Part shown: one piece after another, positions 8,735 through 16,870 of the stretch
Layout of the letters: each line of letters starts with the position of its first letter
Numbering within the stretch: position 1 is the first letter of the stretch
Translations under genes and position numbers: made by a program
Source of the DNA: Brevundimonas pondensis
GTDB taxonomy: Bacteria; Pseudomonadota; Alphaproteobacteria; Caulobacterales; Caulobacteraceae
NCBI RefSeq assembly: GCF_017487345.1
Contig: NZ_CP062006.1
Location: 2,114,001-2,178,000, forward strand
DNA: 64,000 bases
Reading direction: 5' to 3'
Notes under the pieces: generated by a model
Told to the model about the DNA's origin: nothing
Database searches by the model: none
Seen by the model: only the letters and a program-made list of their open reading frames with translations

Positions 8735-9138
8735 CCTTCGCCCTTCTGGACGGCCTGCCCTATGCCCGCTTTCTCGGCCTTCGCACCCAGCTGAACGGCG
8801 ACGACCTGTCCGTCGTCATGCCCTTTGCAGATCACCTGATCGGCAATCCCATGCTGCCTGCCCTGCATGGCGGATCAACCGCCGCCCTGCTGGAGATGAC
8901 AGCCGTCGCCCAGGTTTCGCTCAGCTACCCTCGCCTTCGTTTGCCGCGCCCGATCAACGTCACCGTGGCCTACCTGCGCTCGGGACGACCGACCGACGTC
9001 TTCGCCCAGGCGCACATCAACAAGGCGGGCCGCCGCGTGGCCCATGTGACAGCCGAAGCCTGGCAGGAGCGACGCGACCAGCCCATCGCCTCCCTGACGG
9101 CTCACTTCCTTCTGGATGGCGACGATGATTCAACCTGA
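8731..9138 (+). CDS. PaaI-type thioesterase (second of an overlapping pair)
   Basis: 135-residue hot-dog protein, a diverged relative of the gene before it. The central helix GNPMLPALHGGSTAALLEMTAVAQ carries glutamate (LLEMT) where the partner has aspartate. The strand PRPINVTVAYLRSGRPTDVFAQAHI matches the family. The ATG sits inside the stop region of the upstream gene. Exchange of the acidic residue between the two suggests different roles for the subunits; this is inference. Confidence 0.87.
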   Translation: MTFALLDGLPYARFLGLRTQLNGDDLSVVMPFADHLIGNPMLPALHGGSTAALLEMTAVAQVSLSYPRLRLPRPINVTVAYLRSGRPTDVFAQAHINKAGRRVAHVTAEAWQERRDQPIASLTAHFLLDGDDDST

Positions 9139-9194
9139 AGTTACTCAACTACCGCAAAGGTAGAATGTAACCCTTGGTAAACAAAACCCTACCA

Positions 9195-9215
9195 TTTACC
9201 CTTAATGCGCGTTAA
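9195..9215. promoter_or_regulatory. AT-rich promoter region with TTAA-N6-TTAA motif
   Basis: The intergenic stretch before the gene at 9251 is much richer in A/T than its surroundings. It contains TTAATGCGCGTTAA, two TTAA half-sites separated by six bases. CtrA boxes have a spacing of seven, so this is only a reminder of one. A GGTAAA...TTTACC inverted repeat (9176-9200) lies just upstream. A promoter is likely here, but the factor is unknown. Confidence 0.35.
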
Positions 9216-9250
9216 GAAATGCTCGTGTTTCTTTATTGAGGGGTAAAGTC

Positions 9251-9598
9251 ATGGATCGCACCGAAGTGATCGCCGGCGTCGCTGGCGAACTGTACGCCAC
9301 TGAAAAGGCCGTGGATGACGCCATCACCCACGCCACTGCCCTGGTCCAGGCCATGATCGGCGCCCGCGCCGCTCTGTCGATCTCGCCGGTTTCGGGAGCA
9401 GGCTCACAGGCCAAGGCCGTCGAAGCCATCATGGCTCTCAGCACGGCTCGCGACGCTGTCGTCGCCTGTCACGCCGAACTGCAAAAGGACCACCGTCGCC
9501 TCGGCTACGGCACCTACGCCGCCGGCCCGCTCAACAAGCCTGACCAATGGGATGACCGCCCGATGATCCGCAAGGGCGACCACCTGCGCGTCGCGTGA
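9251..9598 (+). CDS. Small helical protein of unknown function
   Basis: 115 residues, mostly predicted helix (AGELYATEKAVDDAITHATALVQ and later KAVEAIMALSTARDAVVACHAEL), no signal peptide. A strong GAGGGG ribosome site at 9238-9243 fixes the start at ATG 9251 rather than the TTG at 9236. The AT-rich upstream region and strong ribosome site suggest good expression. The C-terminal part (RRLGYGTYAAGPLNKPDQWDD) looks extended. I do not recognise the family. Confidence 0.72.
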   Translation: MDRTEVIAGVAGELYATEKAVDDAITHATALVQAMIGARAALSISPVSGAGSQAKAVEAIMALSTARDAVVACHAELQKDHRRLGYGTYAAGPLNKPDQWDDRPMIRKGDHLRVA

Positions 9599-9688
9599 AA
9601 TAACGGTAATCTAGAGGATCGGCTCTCCGGTTCTCACTGACTTTGCGATATGCTGGCCCTCATTGTCGTATGACAGTGGGGGCCTTCG

Positions 9689-10123
9689 TTGTTTGAAACC
9701 ATTGCTGGCTACGTCGGCGCCGCCTTCATGGTCCTAGTCGGCATGTTCGCCCTTCTGAAAGGCGGACCACCCGAGCGCATTGGCGCGGGCGCCTATCTGT
9801 TCGCATGGTTCGCCTCGGTGATGGTCCAGACATCCGGAGGCTATTTCGGCGTCCAGTGGGGCGTTTTCGCCATCGACGTCGTTCTTCTGGTCATTTTCGG
9901 CGCCATGGTCTGGAAGGCGCCGCGATCCTGGCCCGTCTGGGCCTGCGCCATGCAGCTTCTCGCCGTCACCAGCCACGTCATGCTGATGATGAAGCTTCCG
10001 ACCCCGATCTCGGCCTTCTACACCGTCGTCAATATGACGGGCTACGGCATCATGCTGTCCATCGCCATCGGCACCTTCTGGGCCTGGCAGGAGCGCCGCG
10101 CCATCGGTCAGGACGCGGAGTAG
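9689..10123 (+). CDS. Four-helix membrane protein of unknown function
   Basis: 144 residues with about four hydrophobic segments (YVGAAFMVLVGMFALL, GAYLFAWFASVMV, VFAIDVVLLVIFGAMVW, and a C-terminal pair including VVNMTGYGIMLSIAIGTFW), so an inner-membrane protein. Translation probably starts at TTG 9689, following a G-rich site (GTGGGGG). The only in-frame methionines lie inside the first helix. No catalytic motif is visible. It precedes the S24 repressor gene by 37 bases. Confidence 0.72.
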   Translation: MFETIAGYVGAAFMVLVGMFALLKGGPPERIGAGAYLFAWFASVMVQTSGGYFGVQWGVFAIDVVLLVIFGAMVWKAPRSWPVWACAMQLLAVTSHVMLMMKLPTPISAFYTVVNMTGYGIMLSIAIGTFWAWQERRAIGQDAE

Positions 10124-10133
10124 GTGGATATTC

Positions 10134-10150
10134 CTATCGTTTGACGATAG
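10134..10150. promoter_or_regulatory. Palindromic operator candidate in front of S24 repressor
   Basis: CTATCG-TTTGA-CGATAG is a perfect 6-bp inverted repeat ending ten bases before the repressor ATG at 10161. Position and symmetry fit an autoregulatory operator for the adjacent helix-turn-helix protein. The assignment is inference. Confidence 0.5.
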
Positions 10151-10160
10151 CTTCAGGGTC

Positions 10161-10796
10161 ATGCCCCTGTCCCACGCCAAGCTCTGGAAGGCCCTCGACG
10201 CCCTGGCGCGTCGTGAAGGCGCGTCGCCGTCGGGCCTGGCCCGCCGCGCCGGTCTGGACGCCACCAGCTTCAACCCCTCCAAGCGCTTCGGCCCGGGCGA
10301 GCCGCCCCGTCCGCGCTGGCCCTCGACCGAGAGCCTGACACGGGTTCTGGAGGCGACGGGGATTTCGCTCGGTGCCTTCGCGGCCCTCGCCGACGACTCC
10401 CCGGCCGAAGACCGATCCATCCCACTGCTGGGGCTGGCCAAGGCCGGCGCCGACGGCTTCTTCGACGACGCCGGTCTGCCGCTGGCCGAGGGCTGGGACC
10501 AGACCGACCTGCCGACGCGCAAGGACAGCCTGATCAGCCTGACCATCGACGGGGATTCCATGGCGCCCCTCTATCGCCCCGGCGACCGGGTGATCGTGGA
10601 TCTGGAGGCGTCGGACGTCCGGCGCGGCGACCGGGTGGCGGTGCGCACCACCGGCGGTGAAACCCTGGCCAAGGAGATCGCCGCCATGAACGCCGCCGAG
10701 GTGCGACTGGTCTCGATCAATCCTGCCTATCCGCCCCGCGCCCTGCCCCGCCGTGACATCCTGTGGATGGCCCGCATTCTCTGGGTCAGCCAGTAG
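10161..10796 (+). CDS. XRE/S24 family transcriptional regulator (LexA/CI-like)
   Basis: 211 residues. The N-terminal helix-turn-helix (LWKALDALARREGASPSGLARRAGL) is followed by a linker and an S24 peptidase domain. The self-cleavage Ala-Gly is visible in LAKAGADGFF (about residue 98). The catalytic serine is in IDGDSMAPLYRPGDRVIVD and the lysine in GGETLAKEIA. Such proteins repress genes and can be inactivated by RecA-stimulated or independent autoproteolysis. Similar single copies occur in phages and as host regulators. No phage genes adjoin it. A palindrome at 10134-10150 may be its operator. Confidence 0.88.
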   Translation: MPLSHAKLWKALDALARREGASPSGLARRAGLDATSFNPSKRFGPGEPPRPRWPSTESLTRVLEATGISLGAFAALADDSPAEDRSIPLLGLAKAGADGFFDDAGLPLAEGWDQTDLPTRKDSLISLTIDGDSMAPLYRPGDRVIVDLEASDVRRGDRVAVRTTGGETLAKEIAAMNAAEVRLVSINPAYPPRALPRRDILWMARILWVSQ

Positions 10797-10800
10797 CCGC

Positions 10801-10894
10801 GCTCATGTAGGCCGAACGGCCGGTAGCGCAGAAAGAATGTGCTCAAGCAGGCCGAAGGCCGGTAGCGCACAAGAAGCAGGCCAGACGGCCGCTC
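10801..10894 (-). repeat. Three tandem hairpin repeats (minus orientation)
   Basis: Three related units lie at 10801-10827, 10841-10866 and 10871-10894. Read on the minus strand, the first two have the pattern GCTACC-stem-loop-stem-CTRCWTGAGC; the third is more diverged. The stems are GGCC/GGCC with loops GTTC, TTC and GTCT. Two more units of the same pattern with different stem bases lie at 11536-11600 in the opposite orientation, on the other side of the SH3 gene. They appear non-coding. Confidence 0.6.
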
Positions 10895-10898
10895 GCCC

Positions 10899-10930
10899 AA
10901 AAAGAAAGGCCGCCCCACCGGGACGGCCTC
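10899..10930 (-). terminator. Rho-independent terminator of the SH3 gene
   Basis: On the minus strand AGGCCGTCCC-ggtg-GGGCGGCCT forms a stem with one mismatch and is followed by TTCTTTTT. It lies 24 bases after the stop of the SH3 protein gene, in the right orientation to end its transcript. Confidence 0.75.
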
Positions 10931-10953
10931 TCCTCACTCAAACTGTCGGTCGC

Positions 10954-11433
10954 CTAGTTCGGCGCAACATAGTGGGCGTTCACCCAGCCGCCGCCGGCGA
11001 TCTGGACCCACTCGCCCTGCGAGCCGACGGCGGTGAAGGGCTGGCCGGCCGACAGGCTGCCGGTCTGGCGATAGTTGGCGCCGGGACCCGTGCGGATGCG
11101 CAGGTTCGAGGTGGCGCGGTACGAGTTGGAGGCCGCCTGATTGGCCGAACGCGCGCGCTGCTGGTTGCAGCCGATGTAGGAGCCAGCGGCGGCGCCGGCG
11201 CCCGCGCCGACCACGGCGCCGAGGGCGCGCTCATTCTTGGACACCTGGCTGCCAGCCAGGCCGCCCAGCACGGCGCCGATGGCGGCGCCCGCCTGCTGGC
11301 GACCGCCCGGGGCGTCGCAGTTGGTGATGCCGTTAGCTTGCGGCATGGCGCTGGCGGTCATCGGCACGGCGGCCGAACCCAGAGCAGCGAACATAGCGGT
11401 GGCGGCCAGACCCGCCTTGAAGAACTTCGACAT
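10954..11433 (-). CDS. Exported SH3-domain protein with glycine zipper
   Basis: 159 residues. A signal peptide (MSKFFKAGLAATAMFAALG..ASA) is followed by a glycine-zipper membrane-associating segment (GAAIGAVLGGLAGSQVS then GAVVGAGAGAAAGSYIG). The C-terminal bacterial SH3 domain (NLRIRTGPGANYRQTGSLSAGQ to WVQIAGGGWVNAHYV) is of the type that binds cell-wall peptides. Probably periplasmic or envelope-linked. A terminator follows, and hairpin repeats flank the gene on both sides. Confidence 0.85.
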   Translation of the reverse strand: MSKFFKAGLAATAMFAALGSAAVPMTASAMPQANGITNCDAPGGRQQAGAAIGAVLGGLAGSQVSKNERALGAVVGAGAGAAAGSYIGCNQQRARSANQAASNSYRATSNLRIRTGPGANYRQTGSLSAGQPFTAVGSQGEWVQIAGGGWVNAHYVAPN

Positions 11434-11535
11434 GTCTCTCTCCTGTCATCGAGTGTCGTGAGGAGGAGAATGCGCCAGCGAAGCTGAAGGCTCCCCCGGC
11501 TTCGCCGTTATTTTCGGTTCATGTTTCTCAGGGGG

Positions 11536-11600
11536 CCTACCGCGCTTTGCGCTACTTGAGGCCCGAGGCGTTGGCGTACCGCCCTTCGGGCTACTTGAGG
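11536..11600 (+). repeat. Two hairpin repeats (plus orientation)
   Basis: Units at 11536-11561 and 11575-11600 read YSTACC-GCGC-TTT-GCGC-TACTTGAGG and CGTACC-GCCC-TTC-GGGC-TACTTGAGG. The stems differ but stay paired, as in the related units at 10801-10894. The period is 39 bases. They lie in the 5' region of the SH3 gene and beyond the lysS terminator. Confidence 0.6.
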
Positions 11601-11639
11601 CCATGACGCGGGCCTTTCGCGATCAACACCGCAGCGTCC

Positions 11640-11673
11640 AAAGAATAAGCCGCCGAGGTTTCCCGCGGCGGCT
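11640..11673 (-). terminator. Rho-independent terminator of lysS
   Basis: On the minus strand AGCCGCCG and CGGCGGCT pair around a ten-base loop and are followed by TATTCTTTGG, 11 bases after the lysS stop codon. The stem is perfect; the T-tract is interrupted. Confidence 0.75.
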
Positions 11674-11683
11674 CCATTCTCAA

Positions 11684-13381
11684 TCAGGCGGCCAGTTCGC
11701 CGTTCGCGCCCGCTTCGATCAGGGCGATGGTCTGGGGCAGACCGTAGATGGCCGCGAACGAACCGAAGCGCGGCCCTTGCGAGGCGCCCAACAGGACCTC
11801 GTAGAGCGCCTGGAACCAGGCCCGCAGCGGCTCGAACTCATGCGCCTTGCCCACCGCATAGACCTCGCCCTGAATGATCTCGCCGTCGGTCGTGTCGGCC
11901 GGCAGGGCCTTCAGACGTTCCGCCAGATCCAGCAACGCCGCCTTCTCCTTGTCGTCCGGCAGACGATAGGTCTTCGAGGGCTTCGCGAAGTCCTCGTAGT
12001 AGTTCAGCGCATAGCCCATCAGCCGATCCAGAACCGGCTGGTTGTCGGGCGTGGCGTCCGGCAGGTATTTGGCGAAATAGGCCCACAGCTGGTCCTTGCT
12101 GGAGGCGTTGGCCACGCCCACCAGATTCAGCAGCAGAGCGAAGGACACCGGCGAGGCGCTCTCGGGCGGAGTCCCTGAGTGAATGTGCCAGACAGCGTTG
12201 TCGATCTGTTTGGCCGGTTCCTGCGTCTTGTACTGCTCGATGAAGGACAGATAGTCGTCCGTCGCGCGCGGAATGACGTTGAAGTGCAGGCTCTTGGCCG
12301 ACTTCGGCGACTGGAACATATACCAGCTCAGGCTCTCGGGCGTGCCGTAGCGCAGCCATTCGTCCATCGTCAGGCCATTGCCCTTGGATTTGGAGATCTT
12401 CTTGCCCTCGACGTCGAGGAAGAGCTCGTAGTTGAAGCCTTCCGGCGGCGTGCCGCCCAGGGCCCGACAGATCTTGCCGCTCTCGCGCACGCTCTCAATC
12501 AGGTCCTTGCCCGACATCTCATAGTCGACGTCCAGCGCGGTCCAGCGCATGGCCCAGTCGGGCTTCCACTGCAGCTTCACATGGCCGCCGGTGACGGGGA
12601 CCTCGGTGCGGCCGCCGGCCGGATCGTCGAAGACGATGGTGCCGCGCTCGACGTTGCGCTCCAGCGTCGGCACCTGCAACACGTGGCCGGTGATCGGGCT
12701 GATCGGCAGGAAGGGCGAATAGGTGGCGCGGCGCTCCTCGCCCAGGGTCGGCAGCATGATGCCCATGACCTTGTCGAAGCGCTCCAGCAGGGTCAGCAGG
12801 GTCGCATCGAACCGGCCCGACCGATAGGTCTCGGTCGAGGACATGAACTCGTACTCGAAGCCGAAGCTGTCGAGGAAGGCGCGCAGACGGGCGTTGTTGT
12901 GCGCGCCAAAGCTGTCATGCGTGCCGAACGGGTCGCGCACCCTGGTCAGCGGCAGGTGCAGGTCCTCGCGCAGCATCTCCGGGTTGGGCACGCCCTCAGG
13001 CACCTTGCGCAGGCCGTCCATGTCGTCCGAAAAGGCGATCAGGCGCGTGCGCCAGTGGTCGCCGGTCAGGGCGCGGAAGGCATTGCGCACCATGGTCGTG
13101 CGCGCCACCTCGCCGAAGGTGCCCATGTGCGGCAGGCCCGACGGGCCGTAACCCGTCTCCAGGATCACCGGCCGGTTCAGCGCCTCGAAGGTCGCCAGAG
13201 CCTCATCCGCCTTGCCCGCGTCGATCAGCAGTTTCGCCGCATCGCGCTCCGCGTCCGACAGCCGTTTCTTGAGCACGTGGGCCAGCAGATTGCGCGCTTG
13301 CTCAAACGGCCACGAACGGGCCTCACGGGACAGGGTTTCAAGGTTCTGAAGCATGAAGGGGCTTTGAAGGCTCCGCAGCAT
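11684..13381 (-). CDS. lysS: Lysine--tRNA ligase, class I
   Basis: Charges tRNA-Lys with lysine. This is the archaeal-type class I enzyme that many alphaproteobacteria use instead of the class II enzyme. Signatures are [20 protein letters not shown] (HIGH-type site, here HMGT), the [13 protein letters not shown] region and [13 protein letters not shown] (KMSKS loop). Start is uncertain: ATGs at 13420, 13381 and 13354 are all in frame. I take 13381, which has AGGGGA upstream, although spacing is long; 13354 gives the core protein [22 protein letters not shown] terminator follows. The window's only tRNA is its substrate type. Confidence 0.95.
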   Translation of the reverse strand: MLRSLQSPFMLQNLETLSREARSWPFEQARNLLAHVLKKRLSDAERDAAKLLIDAGKADEALATFEALNRPVILETGYGPSGLPHMGTFGEVARTTMVRNAFRALTGDHWRTRLIAFSDDMDGLRKVPEGVPNPEMLREDLHLPLTRVRDPFGTHDSFGAHNNARLRAFLDSFGFEYEFMSSTETYRSGRFDATLLTLLERFDKVMGIMLPTLGEERRATYSPFLPISPITGHVLQVPTLERNVERGTIVFDDPAGGRTEVPVTGGHVKLQWKPDWAMRWTALDVDYEMSGKDLIESVRESGKICRALGGTPPEGFNYELFLDVEGKKISKSKGNGLTMDEWLRYGTPESLSWYMFQSPKSAKSLHFNVIPRATDDYLSFIEQYKTQEPAKQIDNAVWHIHSGTPPESASPVSFALLLNLVGVANASSKDQLWAYFAKYLPDATPDNQPVLDRLMGYALNYYEDFAKPSKTYRLPDDKEKAALLDLAERLKALPADTTDGEIIQGEVYAVGKAHEFEPLRAWFQALYEVLLGASQGPRFGSFAAIYGLPQTIALIEAGANGELAA

Positions 13382-13436
13382 CACGTCAACTTTTGTTCCC
13401 CTGTCAGCCCGCCGGATCATCGGCTAGCTAAGCGGC

Positions 13437-13865
13437 ATGAGCCCTGATTACCGCATCGTCGCCCGCACGCCCGCTATCGAGGACTATCGCCGGCTGAGAG
13501 CCATTTCGGGCCTGACCCCGCGCAGTGCCGAAGCCGCTACGGTCGGCCTGCCCAACACCGTCTTCGCGGTTGTGATCGAGGATCAGGCCGGTCAAGCGGT
13601 CGGCATGGGTCGGGTGATCGGCGACGGCGGGCTTTTCTTCCAGATCGTCGACATCGCCGTCGATCCCGCCCATCAGGGTCAGGGTCTCGGCAAGGCGATC
13701 ATGGCGGCCCTGGTCGAGCACCTGCGCGCCACCGTCCCGGCCGAGGCCTATATCAGCCTGATCGCGGATGGCGAGGCCCACCGCCTCTATGCCCAGTACG
13801 GCTTCCAGCCCACGGCGCCCGCCTCCATCGGCATGGCCCTGTTCCTGCGCCCGGACGGCGCCTAA
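13437..13865 (+). CDS. GNAT family N-acetyltransferase
   Basis: 142 residues. Acetyl-CoA-binding GNAT fold: the signature VDIAVDPAHQGQGLGKAIMAALVEHL contains the Q/R-x-x-G-x-G/A pyrophosphate loop (HQGQGLG). The C-terminal segment AHRLYAQYGFQPT is typical. Substrate unknown. Its start is divergent from lysS and its end overlaps by 4 bases the convergent MaoC-type gene. Confidence 0.9.
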   Translation: MSPDYRIVARTPAIEDYRRLRAISGLTPRSAEAATVGLPNTVFAVVIEDQAGQAVGMGRVIGDGGLFFQIVDIAVDPAHQGQGLGKAIMAALVEHLRATVPAEAYISLIADGEAHRLYAQYGFQPTAPASIGMALFLRPDGA

Positions 13866-14320
13866 AGCCGCGCTTCGGCGTTCCGCGGCAACTGCATCTG
13901 GTTCTCGAAGCTCATGGCCAGATCGCCCTCCTGATTGGTGACCCAGGTCTTGGTGCGCACCACGCCCCGGTCGGGCTGGCTCTTCGATGGACGGATGTCC
14001 ATGATCTCGCGCCGAACGGTCAGGGTGTCGCCCGGCCGCACCGGCCGCACCCACCACAGGGCGTCGACGTTCATGCCCAGCAGCGGCGTCTGGCCGAAAT
14101 AGGCCTCGTCCACGAACTGACGCATGACCCGCGAGCAGACGTGCCAGCCACTGGCGATCAGGCCGCCGAAGCGCCCCGCCTCGGCCGCCGCCTTGTCCAC
14201 GTGCATGGGCTGAGGGTCGAACTGCCGGGCAAAGGCGACGATCTCGGCCTCCGTCATGGTGAAGGGCTCGCCCGTCCAGCTCTCGCCGACGCTCAGGTCG
14301 TCCAGATAGCGATCGGTCAT
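13862..14320 (-). CDS. MaoC family dehydratase (hot-dog hydratase)
   Basis: 152 residues. The segment MTEAEIVAFARQFDPQPMHVDKAAA is the R-hydratase/MaoC signature, with aspartate and histidine (D-x-Q-P-M-H) as the catalytic pair. The later FGGLIASGWHVCSRVM is also typical. These enzymes hydrate enoyl-CoA or related thioesters. The substrate is unknown. The stop overlaps the convergent GNAT gene. Confidence 0.93.
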   Translation of the reverse strand: MTDRYLDDLSVGESWTGEPFTMTEAEIVAFARQFDPQPMHVDKAAAEAGRFGGLIASGWHVCSRVMRQFVDEAYFGQTPLLGMNVDALWWVRPVRPGDTLTVRREIMDIRPSKSQPDRGVVRTKTWVTNQEGDLAMSFENQMQLPRNAEARL

Positions 14321-14345
14321 GGGGTGCTCCTTGCACGACAGGGCG

Positions 14346-15101
14346 TCAGGCGAGCGGAACCGCCTGGCCGGACAGGGCCTCGTACAGGAAGGTCGCGACC
14401 GACCGCCAGAGCGGCGCGTCGTAAAACACCGCCTCCAGCGTCTGCTCGACGAAGATCGGCACGCCCACCCACAGCCAGACCGGATGCACCCGCCCCTCGA
14501 CCAGACGATCGCGGATCATGGCCGCGAACATCAGGGAATCGGCCGCCACGACGCCCAGCCAGAACTGCGGGTCCGGCACGCCCGGCAACCAGTGCCGCAA
14601 CCGGAACCAGGCCGGCCACAGCACGACGATGGTCGCCAGCAGCATCAGCCGCTTGTGAACCGCCCCGCGCCCTCGAAACGCGGCCCAGGCCCCCGCCAGC
14701 ACCAGACCGAGAAAGATCGCCATCGAGGTCAGTACGCCCGGCAGGCTGGAAACCGCCCCGGCTCCAAATCCCGACGCAAGGTCGCGCGCGACCGCCAGAA
14801 GCGCCACCGGAACCGCCGTGATCGCCGTCGCCGTCGCCAGCCCCAGCCCCAGAAGGCCGGTTCGCATGTGAACGCCGTAACGCTCCGCCCGGATCAGGCC
14901 AGGCTGCAACACGAACAGCAGCACCCAGCCGAAGGCCAGGGCGCCGTGCAGGTGAACCACCCCCGCCGCCTGGAAGTCGCCCTGCGCCATCGGCGCCAGA
15001 TAGGTCCGCGAGAAGCCCAGCAGGACCACCGCCAGCCCGGTCAGGGCCATGCCGACATAGAAGCCGCCGTTCAGGACGGCGCCGGTCCTCACGCGCGCCA
15101 T
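14346..15101 (-). CDS. Polytopic membrane protein with paired histidines
   Basis: 251 residues with about seven hydrophobic segments, so an inner-membrane protein. VVHLHGALAFGWVLLF and RGAVHKRLMLLATIVVL place histidines at helix ends, as in haem- or metal-binding families, but I cannot name one. GGAG lies about six bases before the ATG at 15101, excluding the longer frame that starts at 15185. Function unknown. Confidence 0.78.
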   Translation of the reverse strand: MARVRTGAVLNGGFYVGMALTGLAVVLLGFSRTYLAPMAQGDFQAAGVVHLHGALAFGWVLLFVLQPGLIRAERYGVHMRTGLLGLGLATATAITAVPVALLAVARDLASGFGAGAVSSLPGVLTSMAIFLGLVLAGAWAAFRGRGAVHKRLMLLATIVVLWPAWFRLRHWLPGVPDPQFWLGVVAADSLMFAAMIRDRLVEGRVHPVWLWVGVPIFVEQTLEAVFYDAPLWRSVATFLYEALSGQAVPLA

Positions 15102-15202
15102 GCGCTCTCCCCTGCGTCCACGCCGAACAAGGATAGCAGAAATTCCGCCATCGGCCGCCGACCCTTGACCCACCGGCGCGGGCATGGCCTTTGCCCCACC
15201 TC

Positions 15203-16309
15203 ATGCTGACCTCAGATTTCGACTTCGACCTGCCCGATGACTGCATCGCGCTGCGCCCCGCCGAACCGCGCGATTCCGCACGCCTGCTGGTGGTCAGGGA
15301 CGGCGCGCTGGACGACCGCATCATCCGCGACCTGCCGGACTTCCTGCAGCCCGGCGACGCCCTGGTGTTCAACGACACGCGGGTGATCCCGGCCCGCCTG
15401 TCGGGCGTGCGCCAGCGTCCCAATCCCGTGGTCGGTGGGCCTGAAGGCGACACCCTGACCGTCGAGGTCGAGGCCACCCTGCACCACCGCGACGCCCCGG
15501 ACGTCTGGTCCGCCTTCATGAAGCCGGGCAAGCGGCTGAAGGTAGGCGATCGGGTGCGCTTCGGACGACAGTCTGACGGCGCCTGCGAACTGGGCCGTCT
15601 CGACGCTGTCATCGAGGCCAAGAACGAAGACGGCCTGATCACCCTGCGCTTTGACCTGGCCGGCCCGGCGCTGGACGACGCCATTCGCGACGTCGGGGTC
15701 ATGCCCCTGCCCCCCTATATCGCAGCCAAGCGGCCCGAGGACGACCGCGACCTGAAGGATTATCAGACGGTCTTTGCCGCCTATGACGGCTCGGTCGCCG
15801 CGCCCACCGCGGGTCTGCACTTCACCCCCGAACTGCTGGAGGCCATCCGTGCGCGCGGCGTCAGCACCCACGCCGTGACCCTGCACGTCGGCGCCGGCAC
15901 CTTCCTGCCGGTCAAGGCCGACGACACCGCCGACCACAAGATGCACTCCGAGTGGGGCGAGGTCTCGCCCGAAACCGCCGCCGCCCTGAACGCCGTGCGC
16001 GCGGCGGGCGGGCGCATCGTCTGCGTCGGCACCACCTCGCTGCGCCTGCTGGAAAGCGCCACGACCGAGGACGGCGTGGTCCGGCCCTTCCACGGCGACA
16101 CGGCCATCTTCATCACGCCGGGCTATCGCTTCCGCGCCTGCGACGTGCTGATGACCAACTTCCACCTGCCGAAGTCGACCCTGTTCATGCTGGTCAGCGC
16201 CTTTGCGGGCCTGGAGACCATGCGCGCCGCCTACGCCCACGCCATCGACAGCGGCTATCGCTTCTATTCTTATGGCGACGGGAGCCTGCTGTTCAGGAAG
16301 GACGCATGA
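15203..16309 (+). CDS. queA: tRNA preQ1(34) S-adenosylmethionine ribosyltransferase-isomerase
   Basis: Transfers and rearranges the ribose of S-adenosylmethionine onto preQ1 in tRNA, giving epoxyqueuosine. The family N-terminus is [24 protein letters not shown]. Other motifs are [55 protein letters not shown] and [20 protein letters not shown]. It starts at ATG 15203 (a TTG in frame lies at 15191). The stop overlaps the next gene (ATGA), and tgt follows, so queA - nucleotidyltransferase-like - tgt looks like an operon. Confidence 0.97.
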   Translation: MLTSDFDFDLPDDCIALRPAEPRDSARLLVVRDGALDDRIIRDLPDFLQPGDALVFNDTRVIPARLSGVRQRPNPVVGGPEGDTLTVEVEATLHHRDAPDVWSAFMKPGKRLKVGDRVRFGRQSDGACELGRLDAVIEAKNEDGLITLRFDLAGPALDDAIRDVGVMPLPPYIAAKRPEDDRDLKDYQTVFAAYDGSVAAPTAGLHFTPELLEAIRARGVSTHAVTLHVGAGTFLPVKADDTADHKMHSEWGEVSPETAAALNAVRAAGGRIVCVGTTSLRLLESATTEDGVVRPFHGDTAIFITPGYRFRACDVLMTNFHLPKSTLFMLVSAFAGLETMRAAYAHAIDSGYRFYSYGDGSLLFRKDA

Positions 16310-16773
16310 CCGAAGACCTGCCCGACGATTTCGCCGCCTCTCTGGACATCCTCGCCTCGGCGGCGAGCGAGATGCAGGACCCGTGGTGGATCTTCGGCGG
16401 GGCGGCCATGGTGCTGTGGGGCCTACAGGACTGGCGCGCGCCCGACATCGACATCCTGTGCAGCCCGCGCGACGCCCGCCGCCTGATCGAAGCCCTGCAT
16501 GGCCAGGTCACGCCCGATCCCGGCGAAGGCCTGTTCCGTTCGCAGGTCTTCGGCCAGATCCTGACCACGCCCGTGCCGCTGGACGTCATGGCCAATATGG
16601 ACGTACGCGCCGGGGGCGACTGGACACCCGTCATCTTCTCGACCCGCGTGCCGATCGTGCTCGAAGACTTCACCGTCTTCACCCCCTCGATCGAGGAGCA
16701 GATCGAGACCTGCCGCCTGTTCGGCCGCCCCAAGGACCTGCAACGCGCCGAAATGCTGGAAAGCCTGCGCTAG
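16306..16773 (+). CDS. Nucleotidyltransferase-fold protein between queA and tgt
   Basis: 155 residues. The segment [28 protein letters not shown] has the glycine-rich helix and D-x-D pair of the nucleotidyltransferase (pol beta-like, AbiEii/DUF6036-type) superfamily. A third acidic residue may be PLDVMANMD. It overlaps queA by 4 bases (ATGA) and is followed by tgt, an unusual position. It could modify tRNA or a nucleotide, or be an unrelated passenger. The fold assignment is moderately sure, the role unknown. Confidence 0.75.
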   Translation: MTEDLPDDFAASLDILASAASEMQDPWWIFGGAAMVLWGLQDWRAPDIDILCSPRDARRLIEALHGQVTPDPGEGLFRSQVFGQILTTPVPLDVMANMDVRAGGDWTPVIFSTRVPIVLEDFTVFTPSIEEQIETCRLFGRPKDLQRAEMLESLR

Positions 16774-16870
16774 GTCCTTCGAGCCCTTATGTTTGAGAGC
16801 CATGAGTGCGCCATGCGCGCGTGGCTAAAGTCTGAATTCCGGCGCCCGCCGGGATGAGCGGAGTTACCTG

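Noticed and set aside
9201..9214. CtrA box (TTAA pair) before the gene at 9251
   Set aside because: The half-sites are six bases apart instead of the required seven; kept only as a low-confidence promoter note.
12179..13447. Long plus-strand open frame opposite lysS (422 codons)
   Set aside because: High-GC shadow frame; the minus strand encodes a complete class I LysRS with clear motifs.
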